Assembly (NCBI GenBank): GCA_937923405.1
Contig: CALDUY010000003.1
Coordinates: 1 to 64,000, forward strand
From: an uncultured Gemmataceae bacterium
GTDB taxonomy: Bacteria > Planctomycetota > Planctomycetia > Gemmatales > Gemmataceae
Reading direction: 5' to 3'
DNA length: 64,000 bases
Every line of letters starts with the position of its first letter. Position 1 is the first letter of the stretch. Shown piece after piece: positions 1 through 7,967 of this stretch. Both the position numbers and the translations under genes were made by a program. Under the pieces are notes generated by a model, which was not told the origin of the DNA, searched no databases, and saw only the letters and a program-made list of their open reading frames with translations.

Positions 1-6
1 CACGAA

Positions 7-897
7 ATGCGTCGGTACTACCCCTGTCTCGCCGTTTCTTTTCTTGTGCTTATCCTTCTTGTTCTGGTTCCCTGGGGAGCGGTTGCCAGCGAGAAACAGG
101 AATTGGCCTCACTCGGCGTGACCTATCGGCTGATAGAGCAGCAGAAGCCTCGTCCGAATCGCATCCATGTGCTGCGAATCGATCGTCGAGACAAAAAGGT
201 GGATTTGCGGGTGATCGTGGCCGACGATCCGGATGGATCCGGTCCCGCCGAAGCCGCCTTGGTTTCTCCCTTGAAACTAGCCGGATCTCAGAAGGAGGTA
301 GTGGCGCTTCTCAACACCAATCCTTGGCAGGCCTTGCCCACGCCCAAAGGAGAAAAGCCGACTCCTTCAGGCTGGTATGAAGGCCGGCCCGTGGACATCC
401 TCGGTCTGGCGGTCAGCAATGGGACGATTCGCAGTGCTGCCGAACCTGGTTACGTTTCGATCTGGTTGACCCGTGAGGGCAAACTGGCTATGGGCACGAA
501 CCCGCCCAAGGAGGGCATCCAGGAAGGACTCGCAGGGTTCCAACAGGTGGTCCGCGCAGGGAAGTGCCTGGATGTTTCTAGCAAAGATCTGCATCCACGA
601 ACCGCTCTCGGAGTGGACAAAGATGGGCAAATCGTCTGGTGGGTCGTCGTGGATGGACGACAGCCCGGCTATAGCGAAGGAATGAGCCAGGCGGAACTCG
701 CCGAACTACTCCGCGAGTTGGGCTGCTGGGACGCAGCCAATCTCGATGGCGGCGGCAGTAGTTTGATGGCCAAAGTCAACAAACCGGGCGATGAGCTGCA
801 AGTCGTCAACAGTCCGTCGGATCGTCTCCTCGGAAAGATTCCCCGCCTTCGCCCGTTACCCACGATCTTAACGTTGGTACGGACTCCGACGAAGTAA
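7..897 (+). CDS. Exported phosphodiester glycosidase (NAGPA-domain) protein
   Basis: The 296-residue protein starts with a signal peptide (MRRYYPCLAV..., hydrophobic to about residue 27), so it should act outside the cytoplasm. From about residue 90 it matches the phosphodiester glycosidase fold shared with the enzyme that uncovers mannose-6-phosphate: NTNPW near residue 103, RTALGVDKDG near 198, and the signature NLDGGGSS at 245-252. The family cleaves sugar-phosphodiester or related glycosidic bonds, but the substrate here cannot be read from sequence. The ATG lies only 6 bases from the window edge, so its upstream context is not visible; the well-formed signal peptide supports this start. 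It is monocistronic as far as seen and is followed by a repeat-rich spacer. Confidence 0.8.
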   Translation: MRRYYPCLAVSFLVLILLVLVPWGAVASEKQELASLGVTYRLIEQQKPRPNRIHVLRIDRRDKKVDLRVIVADDPDGSGPAEAALVSPLKLAGSQKEVVALLNTNPWQALPTPKGEKPTPSGWYEGRPVDILGLAVSNGTIRSAAEPGYVSIWLTREGKLAMGTNPPKEGIQEGLAGFQQVVRAGKCLDVSSKDLHPRTALGVDKDGQIVWWVVVDGRQPGYSEGMSQAELAELLRELGCWDAANLDGGGSSLMAKVNKPGDELQVVNSPSDRLLGKIPRLRPLPTILTLVRTPTK

Positions 898-904
898 GCC
901 CCGC

Positions 905-1075
905 TGAGAATGCTTTTCAAGATGGTGTAGCGGCAAGATAGTGTAGCGGCGAAGGGATGAAAAGCTCTTCCGCAGGCTAAAGCCTGCAGCTACCAATCAC
1001 AACCGGTAGTCGCAGACTTCAGTCTGCGTTCTGAACTGGTAGTCGCAGACTTCAGTCTACGATCAGCTACACTTT
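905..1075. repeat. Intergenic repeat cluster (GCAGGCT(A/T)TAGCC family)
   Basis: The spacer carries GTGTAGCGGC at about 926 and again at about 941, then a palindrome-like unit GCAGGCTAAAGCCTGC at 972-987. Two near-identical direct copies of GGTAGTCGCAGACTTCAG follow at 1005 and 1038. The same arrangement, with GATGGTGTAGCGGC-like and GCAGGCTTTAGCCTGC elements, recurs at about 24679-24825. This is a dispersed noncoding family that can fold into hairpins; function unknown. Confidence 0.75.
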
Positions 1076-1138
1076 CGCAGAGCGTTCTAGGCAGACCATA
1101 AGAGAACCGTGAGGCCCAGGTTGCGTGACGGCCAATAG

Positions 1139-2029
1139 TCACTCCACGGGGTGGAGTCCTGCGGCGAGCAGGGCCTGACGCATCTTCGGTTTCTTCTCTG
1201 GGCTGAGCGGCGCAATCGGAGCACGACACGGGCCGATCGACAGACCGAGCATGTCTAGTGCCGCCTTGACCGCGCCGGGAGCTGTACACAGGCCCAACGC
1301 CAGACGTAACGGATTAAGCCGCAACTGGGCGGCTTTGGAGCCAGCCAGATCGCCTCGGCGGAAGGTTTCGTAGATCTCCACGAGTAACTTCGGCGCGATG
1401 TTCCCCGTCGCCGGCACTGCTCCGCGAGCGCCCATTAGCAACGCCGGAAAGATCAGAGTGTCGCGGCCCATCAACACGCTGAATCGTTCTGGAACGGCCT
1501 TGATATACTCTTGAGTATTTTGCAGATCGCCCGAAGAATCTTTGATTCCAACGATATTTGGGATCTGAGATAGTTTGGCGACAGTCTCCACGTCGATCTT
1601 GACGCCGCCACATGTTGCAGGGTTATTGTAGAGAATCACCGGCTTAGCAGTGGCCTCGGCGACGCGGCGGAAATGGTCGTAGATCTCTTGCTGATTGGGA
1701 CTGATGAAATACGGCGTGATGACCGACACCCCATCAACCCCTTCGCGATCGGCCAAACGAGTGAGTCGCACCACCTCTCGGGTGGTTTCCGCGCCTGTGC
1801 CGGCAATCACCGGAACTCGTCGGTTGACGTGTTCCACAGCCGTGGCTATCACCTCCTGTTTCTCTCGTTCGTCCAGGGCGTAAAACTCACTGTTCGTTCC
1901 TAGCACAAATGCCGCATGGATCCCGCTCGACAGTTGGTGGTCGAGGAACCACTTCAATCGCGGTAAATCCAAATCTTCGTTGGGCAGCATCGGGGTGGCG
2001 ATCGGTGGAATGATTCCGTGGAACTGCAT
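1139..2029 (-). CDS. Dihydrodipicolinate synthase (DapA)-family class I aldolase
   Basis: This is a 296-residue (beta/alpha)8 aldolase of the DHDPS/N-acetylneuraminate lyase family. Visible motifs are GTNSE near residue 44 (GTTGE in classical DapA), the catalytic tyrosine in LYNNPAT (Tyr134) and the Schiff-base lysine in VGIKDSSGD (Lys163). The length matches the family. I chose the ATG at 2029 (MQFHGIIPP) because family proteins begin just before the G-x-x-x-P-x-x-TPM segment; a longer frame to 2071 only adds an unconserved tail. The GTNSE variant suggests a sugar-acid or other pyruvate-dependent aldolase rather than lysine biosynthesis, so no gene symbol is given. Confidence 0.82.
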   Translation of the reverse strand: MQFHGIIPPIATPMLPNEDLDLPRLKWFLDHQLSSGIHAAFVLGTNSEFYALDEREKQEVIATAVEHVNRRVPVIAGTGAETTREVVRLTRLADREGVDGVSVITPYFISPNQQEIYDHFRRVAEATAKPVILYNNPATCGGVKIDVETVAKLSQIPNIVGIKDSSGDLQNTQEYIKAVPERFSVLMGRDTLIFPALLMGARGAVPATGNIAPKLLVEIYETFRRGDLAGSKAAQLRLNPLRLALGLCTAPGAVKAALDMLGLSIGPCRAPIAPLSPEKKPKMRQALLAAGLHPVE

Positions 2030-2374
2030 GGCCGAGCCTTCAGAGAAAGACTGAAACATCACCAGATGCAATCGTTGTAGAAATCGCTGGCACCTCGATC
2101 AGCTGCAAATAGAACTCTGAGTAGGATTCCGCGATTTGCATCAACTGCAGCGACATTATTTTTTTGCTAAATTTTACTCGGATAAAAACTATCGGAGAAT
2201 CAAGAGTGCCAATGGTAGCGTTTGCATCGATTAAAAAGAGATTAACGACAAATCAGAATGAGAAAATTGGGAAAGCTGAAGAAGTAGGATAGTCCATGAT
2301 CTTCTGATTCGGCATCAATAATCACGTTGTTCGCGGTGGGGTCGAACAGCGATCTATTGTTGTCGAGGTATTGA

Positions 2375-4216
2375 ATGAAGGGGTATTTTGAATCCGCGTT
2401 GGTCACCGTCTTGGCCTGCGCTTTGGTCGCCACTTCCTCGCCTGTAGCGGCGGATTGTGGCGGCTGTGGTCCTGTAGTCACCGGCGCGGTCGTCGCTCAT
2501 GGAGACGGCTGCGGTGGGGCGGTGACGACCAGCGCCGCCAGCGCTGGCGTTGCCTATGTCGATCAGGTTATGACCGGTTATCGCGCCGAAGTGCGTACTC
2601 GCACGGTCAATCGCACGGTTAACCGTGTGGTCGCTCGCACAGTGGAGGAACCGTACACCTACACCGAAATGGTCCCCGTAACCGTCGCCGAAAAGCACAT
2701 GCAGACGGTGTACACCACGGTGACCAAGCAGGTGCCCTACACCTACACAGTCAGCGTGCCGGTCACCACGCCGCAGACGCAGACCCGCACGGTCAACAAG
2801 ATGGTCACTCGCGAGGTGCCCTACACCTATACCGAGATGGTGCCAGTGACCACGGTGCAGAAGCAGACCCAGACCTACTACGAAACCGTAGCCAAGCAGG
2901 TGCCCTACACCTACACAGTCAGCGTGCCGGTCACGACGATGCAGAAGCAGACGCAGACCTACTACGAAACCGTAGCCAAGCAGGTGCCCTACACCTACAC
3001 CGTTCAGGTGCCGGTCACGACGGCGCAGAAAATGACTCGCACCGTCAACAAGCAGGTCGTGAAGCAGGTGCCGTACACCTACACGGTCAGCGTGCCAGTC
3101 ACCACGCCGCAGACGCAGACCCGCACGGTCTATCGTCAGGTCGTGAAGCAGGTGCCGTACACTTACACGGTCCATGTTCCAGTGACGACGGTTCAGAAGC
3201 AGACTCAGACTTACCACGTTCAGGTTCCGCAGCAAGTCAGCAAACAAGTTCCAGTCACTCGCACGGTGGTCGAGCAGGTATGTGATCCCTGCACTGGCCA
3301 GATGAAGTGCGTCTGCAAGCAGGTCTGCGAGATGCAAACCGTGACCGAGACGGTTTGTGCCACCGTGGCCCAGACTCGCGAGGTCGATGTCCCGGTCACC
3401 ACCTATGTGGCTCAGACGCGGACCGGTATGCGGACAGTCTGTGACGTCGTGCCTTCGACTGAGACGGTCACGGTCAACGTCACAACCTATCAGCAACAGA
3501 CTCGAACCGGCATGCGGACGGTCTGCGAGGTGGTTCCAACGGTCGAAGAGTATGTGGCCCATGTAACGACCTACCAGCCCCAGACGCAGACGGGCCTGCG
3601 CACAGTCTGCGAGCAAGTCGCTCGTACTCGCGTCGTCGATGTGCCGGTCACGACGATGACGACTCAGACCAAGACGGACCTGCGCACAGTCTACGAACAA
3701 GTCACTCGTACCCGTGTCGTCGATGTGCCGGTCACGTCCTATCAGGCTGTCACTCGCACGGCGACGCGAACCGTGACTGAATGCGTGCCGACGACCGAGA
3801 CTTACACGGTCAACGTGACCACCTATCAGCAGCAACAGAAGACCGAGATGCGCACTGTTACGGAACAGGTGCCTTCGCAGCAAGAAGTCACGGTGAACGT
3901 GACCCGTATGCAGCCGCAGACCCGCACCGCGACTCGTCAGCGTGTCGTCTGCGAGACGGTCAGCGAAGTCGTGCCGACAACCGAGAGCTACACCGAAATG
4001 GTGCCCTACACCTACACGGTAAAGGTCGCGGTCGCCACTGGTTGCGGGGACATGGCCGCTCCTGCCTCAACGGGAGCCGTGGCTGGTTCAGCTGGCGCGG
4101 TTTATGCGAGTGATGGCGGTTGCTACGCCGGTGCTTGTGGTAGCGTGTGCTGCTATACTCCGGGCTGCGAGCCGTGCTGCAACCCCGTCAAGTGCAAGCG
4201 TGTTCGCTGCCGCTAA
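2375..4216 (+). CDS. YTV-repeat cysteine-containing cell-wall protein
   Basis: This 613-residue protein has a signal peptide (MKGYFESALV..., cleavage near AAD at about residue 27). A long tandem array follows, with a 28-residue period built on QVPYTYTVSVPVTT and QKQTQT segments from roughly residue 85 to 290; degenerate copies run to about 560. The C-terminus is rich in Cys and Gly (CCYTPGCEPCCNP). This matches the planctomycete YTV family (Pfam PF07639), reported from the detergent-insoluble cell wall of Rhodopirellula. It is probably a structural envelope protein. The array is conserved at DNA level too, so copy number may vary by recombination. GAGG lies about 6 bases before the ATG, and a rho-independent terminator follows. 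A related gene sits immediately downstream. Confidence 0.85.
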   Translation: MKGYFESALVTVLACALVATSSPVAADCGGCGPVVTGAVVAHGDGCGGAVTTSAASAGVAYVDQVMTGYRAEVRTRTVNRTVNRVVARTVEEPYTYTEMVPVTVAEKHMQTVYTTVTKQVPYTYTVSVPVTTPQTQTRTVNKMVTREVPYTYTEMVPVTTVQKQTQTYYETVAKQVPYTYTVSVPVTTMQKQTQTYYETVAKQVPYTYTVQVPVTTAQKMTRTVNKQVVKQVPYTYTVSVPVTTPQTQTRTVYRQVVKQVPYTYTVHVPVTTVQKQTQTYHVQVPQQVSKQVPVTRTVVEQVCDPCTGQMKCVCKQVCEMQTVTETVCATVAQTREVDVPVTTYVAQTRTGMRTVCDVVPSTETVTVNVTTYQQQTRTGMRTVCEVVPTVEEYVAHVTTYQPQTQTGLRTVCEQVARTRVVDVPVTTMTTQTKTDLRTVYEQVTRTRVVDVPVTSYQAVTRTATRTVTECVPTTETYTVNVTTYQQQQKTEMRTVTEQVPSQQEVTVNVTRMQPQTRTATRQRVVCETVSEVVPTTESYTEMVPYTYTVKVAVATGCGDMAAPASTGAVAGSAGAVYASDGGCYAGACGSVCCYTPGCEPCCNPVKCKRVRCR

Positions 4217-4241
4217 TCTCCTCGCGGTCACGTTTTGAACC

Positions 4242-4286
4242 GATCAGCCCGAACCTGTCTGCCAGGCGCGGGCTGATCTCATTTTT
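4242..4286 (+). terminator. Rho-independent terminator after the YTV gene
   Basis: A 10-bp stem, GATCAGCCCG at 4242-4251 pairing with CGGGCTGATC at 4269-4278, is followed by TCATTTTT. It lies 25 bases after the YTV stop codon and should end that transcript. Confidence 0.75.
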
Positions 4287-4414
4287 CCTCCTGCAACAGC
4301 ACGGCTCACTGCTATCTCTCCACACAACAACATTCCACACTGGAACCGCACCTCCCGTCACGTTCTACTAAGAGTCAGTGGTTGGCTGCTGTTGCTCGCA
4401 GACGGGTGATCGTC

Positions 4415-5416
4415 ATGTCGCTGCTTCGCTTCTCGCTGCTGGTATTTCTGGTGGTGGCGGTTCCCACCTCAGCCGCTTCGTTTGACGGTGCTGCCGGTCC
4501 AGTGTCCGTGCTGACCTATCATCAGCTGAAGCTACAACTTCCTTGTCTGCGCGAGGAAATCGTCGAAGAACTCGTTCCGCGCCCACAACGGCGACTCGTA
4601 TTCCGGGAAGTGGTTCGGCCTCAACTCTGCACCGTCGAGACCTACGTTCCGGTGACGACGCTGCAACGAGTCACCCGGACGGTCATCAAGGAAGTACCGC
4701 GCGTCGTGGTAGCTCCCTGCGAAGTCTTCGTCGAAGTCAAGGAACCACGCCTGATCACCCGAAAAGTCTATCGAGAAGTCCGCCGGGTTCAACTTGTCCA
4801 TCGTCAGGAGTATGTCGAGCAACGTATTTTAGAGATCCGCAAACGGCAAGTTTATCAGGAAGTGCCGCTCACCGTGCTGCAGCAAGAATGCGTAGTACGA
4901 CCCCAGCCGGTGACGACAACCGATCCGACAACAGGGCTGCTTCAAACGATCGAGAAACCTGTAGTTGAGACTCGTCAGGTGCCGCTTGTCGTCAAACAGT
5001 ATGTCTTGCGTGACGAGGTCGTGACCGTGCCGATCTCGCGGTATCAACTACAAACCCGCACCGTGCCAACGGTAATCCGAGAATATCACCCCGTTTGGGA
5101 GACGGTCGTATTGACTTGCACCAGCTATCGCAAAGAAGTGCAGGTCCGGCCTCGACTGGTGAAAGAGTACGTTCCCTGCACCGAGGAAGTCGTACTGCCC
5201 TGTACGCGGTATGTACTGCAAAAACAGATGAAGTCACTCCCAATTCGAGAGTATCACGCTACCTGGGAAGAGAAACTCGTGCCGTGCAAAAACTACCGTA
5301 GCGTGACTCGTCGGGAGGTTCACCCACAAACGGTTGTCGTGCCGTGTCCCCAGTGCAAGTCAACGCTTCGTGGAGCCTGCGGCGCGATCAGTGACGCACC
5401 ACAGTTTCCACTTTAA
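4415..5416 (+). CDS. YTV-like degenerate repeat exported protein
   Basis: This 333-residue protein has a signal peptide (MSLLRFSLLVFLVVAVPTSAA) and degenerate repeats resembling those of the upstream gene. The units have the pattern VxxYVPVTTLQRVTRTVIKEV and are spaced about every 28-40 residues (TCTSYRKE, PCTRYVLQ, PCKNYRSV). Cysteines sit at recurring repeat positions (LCT, APC, TCT, PCT, PCK, PCPQC). It is likely a divergent paralog of the YTV wall protein. I chose the ATG at 4415, at the start of the signal peptide, over the TTG at 4382. A terminator separates it from the first YTV gene, so it is probably transcribed on its own. Confidence 0.7.
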   Translation: MSLLRFSLLVFLVVAVPTSAASFDGAAGPVSVLTYHQLKLQLPCLREEIVEELVPRPQRRLVFREVVRPQLCTVETYVPVTTLQRVTRTVIKEVPRVVVAPCEVFVEVKEPRLITRKVYREVRRVQLVHRQEYVEQRILEIRKRQVYQEVPLTVLQQECVVRPQPVTTTDPTTGLLQTIEKPVVETRQVPLVVKQYVLRDEVVTVPISRYQLQTRTVPTVIREYHPVWETVVLTCTSYRKEVQVRPRLVKEYVPCTEEVVLPCTRYVLQKQMKSLPIREYHATWEEKLVPCKNYRSVTRREVHPQTVVVPCPQCKSTLRGACGAISDAPQFPL

Positions 5417-5425
5417 GAACCAACC

Positions 5426-6430
5426 TCAGTCGTCCAGACGCAGGTCTTCGGGTTTGACCCCTTTTTTGAACCCACCGAAGGCGAATGGTAATGGTTTGTA
5501 CTCACCGACGAGATCGACTTTGGATTTCTCGGGGATCTGCTCTTCCATGCCCAGGGCCCAATAACAGCCGTTGACCAGCAGTCGCCGCAGCCCCTCGCTG
5601 AGCAAATCTTGAGAACAGCACATGGTAGAGGTGAAAACTCGCCCTTTTTTCCCTTCAGGCAACGAGTAGGTCTTCGTCCAAGCAATCGGCATCATCGGAT
5701 CGTTTTTCTTGCCCTCCACGGGAGGATCCTTTTCATTCATGCCGGCAACGACCTGGCCGAGTACGATCGGTTTGGAATCGCCCGGCAACGGCAAACGAAC
5801 CTCGTAGACGTCGCTGGGACCGAAGATGTCGCCGTCCTTGATGCCGCGCACGATCGGATGATTCCGAGCCTCAGGCGCGATAATGCCGCGTGTTGCCTCT
5901 TTGCCGTGTCGGCCATGATGCGCCTTCCAGGTTTCGCCCAACAGTTGCCGACCGAAGCCGCCGTCCCAGTCGCGACTGTTGAATGACCAGCGTGCATACT
6001 TGCTCTTAGGGTTTAGATTGAAGGCATGGGTCGAGGTGCGCAGAGCGACCATCGGCTTGCCAGCGGCGACGTAGTCCACGAAGTAGCGCATTTGCTCATC
6101 GGGCAGGTCGCGGAAGCGGAGAAAGTTGACCATCAGGTCGGCCTTTTCCAGCGCCTCCATACCAGGGATGTTGCCACGTTCGTTAGGGTTGATCTCGCCA
6201 GTTTTCTTGTCGATGGCGAATAAGACCGTGCAGGTGAAGCCATGATGCTTGGCGAGAATGCGAGCCAACTGAGGCAGCGCCTCCTCGGAACGGTACTCCT
6301 CATCGCCTGAGATCAGCACGATGTGCTTCCCTTTACCCGGTCCTTCTCCGCCCTTGTGAACGAGCCAAGGATCAGCAGCCAGCAACGGAGCGGCCAGCAC
6401 CAGCGACAGTAGCAAACCCGTGCGGATCAT
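5426..6430 (-). CDS. Exported ThuA-domain protein
   Basis: The 334-residue protein carries a signal peptide (MIRTGLLLSLVLAAPLLAAD). A ThuA/type-1 glutamine-amidotransferase-like domain follows: IVLISGDEEYRSEEA at about 38-52, FLRFRDLPDEQMRYFVDYV, and ALRTSTHAF near residue 130. ThuA-like proteins are numerous in planctomycetes and are thought to act in sugar degradation or modification; the reaction here is unknown. It lies 6 bases after the LOG-family gene on the same strand and may belong to that operon. The C-terminal half has CCSQDLLSEGLRRLLVNGCYWALG, typical of these proteins. Confidence 0.8.
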   Translation of the reverse strand: MIRTGLLLSLVLAAPLLAADPWLVHKGGEGPGKGKHIVLISGDEEYRSEEALPQLARILAKHHGFTCTVLFAIDKKTGEINPNERGNIPGMEALEKADLMVNFLRFRDLPDEQMRYFVDYVAAGKPMVALRTSTHAFNLNPKSKYARWSFNSRDWDGGFGRQLLGETWKAHHGRHGKEATRGIIAPEARNHPIVRGIKDGDIFGPSDVYEVRLPLPGDSKPIVLGQVVAGMNEKDPPVEGKKNDPMMPIAWTKTYSLPEGKKGRVFTSTMCCSQDLLSEGLRRLLVNGCYWALGMEEQIPEKSKVDLVGEYKPLPFAFGGFKKGVKPEDLRLDD

Positions 6431-6436
6431 GACACC

Positions 6437-7468
6437 CTACCCTTGATTGATTCGATTAATCAGTTGTCGCAGTCGTCCCATGTTGCGACGATTGAAGTGG
6501 AATTTAAGACGATAAAGATCCGGAAGTTCATCTCCCTCGGCAGCCAGCGAGCCGCTCTGCTCGAAGGTGCCGGACACCAAGAGATCGGCGAACTCTTGGT
6601 GAAGAGCGGCCACCGTGGTCGGAGGGAGAGCTTGACGCATCCGCAGCACCAGATCCTTGCCGACGTAACGCATGCTGTGATAGACACGGTAGAACGACAG
6701 CACTTCCTCGACAGCTTCGTCCACCGTGTCGCAGAGTCGATACAGGTGCAAGTCCTCAGGAGAGATGAGCCGCCGCTTGAGCAGCACCTCGACGATGTAC
6801 TCTTGCCAGCGCTTCCAGTAGTCGCTGCCCGGAGCGTCGAGCATGACGATGGGGAAGAGATGGCTTTTGCCAGTCTGCACTAGGGTCAAGACCTCGAAGC
6901 CTTCGTCCTGGGTGCCGAACCCGCCGGGGAACAAGGCGACGGCGTCAGATTCCTTCACAAAGAGCAGTTTTCGCGTGAAGAAGTATTTCAAATGCATCGA
7001 TTTGCGATCGCCATCGATGATCGAGTTGGTCTGTTGCTCGAACGGCAACAGAATGTTGAAGCCGATCGATCGCTCTCGGCCAGCTCCGACGTGTCCCGCT
7101 TCCATAATGCCGGCCGCGCCGCCAGTGATGACCATGTACTCGGCCTGAGCCATGCGTTTGCCGAACTCGATCGCCACTTGACAGGCGGGATCGGTCAGCG
7201 GCAACCGAGCCGAACCGAACACCGTGACCTTGCGATAGTCTCGATAAGCCATCATGACTTTGAAGCAGTAGCGCAACTCCTTCAGAGCCGTGCTAACCAG
7301 CTTCAAGTCAGCGCGAGAAGCTCCGTCTCGGAGGAATTTGTCCGCCGTCTCGCGAATCTGCGAGACGAGCTGCTCCGCGGAGATCGGCTGTGGCTCCGCC
7401 GAGGACGGCGTGTCTTCGTGAACCTGCTCAAACGGTTGCCGACCGCGAGCACGCCTGGCGTCGTGCAT
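6437..7468 (-). CDS. LOG-family (TIGR00730-type) Rossmann protein
   Basis: This 343-residue protein carries the LOG/lysine-decarboxylase-like signature: VITGGAAGIMEAG, then PGGFGTQDE with PGGFGT at residues 181-186. Family members release free bases from nucleoside 5'-monophosphates, classically cytokinin ribotides. The conserved arginine and PGGxGTxxE elements are present, so activity is plausible. The start is set by a GGAGAG ribosome site about 7 bases before the ATG at 7468. An alternative TTG at 7501 would overlap the upstream STAS stop. It has about 90 extra N-terminal residues beyond the core. It is probably co-transcribed with the STAS gene. Confidence 0.78.
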   Translation of the reverse strand: MHDARRARGRQPFEQVHEDTPSSAEPQPISAEQLVSQIRETADKFLRDGASRADLKLVSTALKELRYCFKVMMAYRDYRKVTVFGSARLPLTDPACQVAIEFGKRMAQAEYMVITGGAAGIMEAGHVGAGRERSIGFNILLPFEQQTNSIIDGDRKSMHLKYFFTRKLLFVKESDAVALFPGGFGTQDEGFEVLTLVQTGKSHLFPIVMLDAPGSDYWKRWQEYIVEVLLKRRLISPEDLHLYRLCDTVDEAVEEVLSFYRVYHSMRYVGKDLVLRMRQALPPTTVAALHQEFADLLVSGTFEQSGSLAAEGDELPDLYRLKFHFNRRNMGRLRQLINRINQG

Positions 7469-7497
7469 GATGGCTCTCCTGCATCTGCCATCGAGGG

Positions 7498-7869
7498 TCA
7501 ATCGACGGTCAAGGCGGCGATGGCTTCCTTGCGGGTGTTATACAACGCCCACAACGTATCCAGGGCGGTCATGTGCAACAGTTCGCGTGCCTTGGCACTG
7601 GCCCCAGCCACCACCACCTCGCTGCCGTGTTCCTTGACGCGCTTGTGACAGCGTAAAAGGAACGACAAGAACACCGAGCCGACATAATCGACCTTGCTCA
7701 GATCGAAGATCAAGCCGGCGGGAGGATCGGCGCGAAGCGGGGCTAGCACTAACTGGGCGGCCTGCTCCATCTGATTTTCCGGCATCCGCTCCACTTCGGG
7801 GGATGGCGTAATGATTGCGATGTCGCCGTGTCGTTCGATAACAAACGGCTGGCTATTTGAGTCGGCCAT
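7498..7869 (-). CDS. STAS-domain anti-sigma-factor-antagonist-like protein
   Basis: A 123-residue single STAS domain. FDLSKVDYVGSVFLSFLL matches the conserved phosphorylation segment, with Asp61 and the candidate phospho-serine Ser65. Proteins of this kind take part in partner switching with anti-sigma kinases or in stressosome-type complexes in the cytoplasm. No cognate kinase gene is nearby, so the partner is unknown. It lies directly upstream of the LOG-family gene on the same strand, which implies co-expression. Confidence 0.82.
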   Translation of the reverse strand: MADSNSQPFVIERHGDIAIITPSPEVERMPENQMEQAAQLVLAPLRADPPAGLIFDLSKVDYVGSVFLSFLLRCHKRVKEHGSEVVVAGASAKARELLHMTALDTLWALYNTRKEAIAALTVD

Positions 7870-7967
7870 GGGACTGACACTTCCCGAGAGGACAGGTATA
7901 TCCGTCTATCAAGCTATCCAGCCGCCTGCCGACATTCAAGGCATCCACTCTCAGTTGCAGGCCTTTT

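Noticed and set aside
2242..2481. 79-codon minus-strand frame ending in DAESEDHGLSYFF
   Set aside because: Some protein-like composition is seen, but it overlaps the signal peptide region of the YTV gene and has no family match or start signal.
2700..3200. Regular 84-base repeats that could suggest a CRISPR-like array
   Set aside because: The period is coding (28 codons), spacers are not unique and no cas genes are present.
2354..3883. 509-codon open frame on the minus strand opposite the YTV gene
   Set aside because: It exists because the repeat codons on the plus strand lack stops in the complementary frame; the His/Asp/Arg-rich repeats mirror the real gene, and there is no ribosome site or leader.
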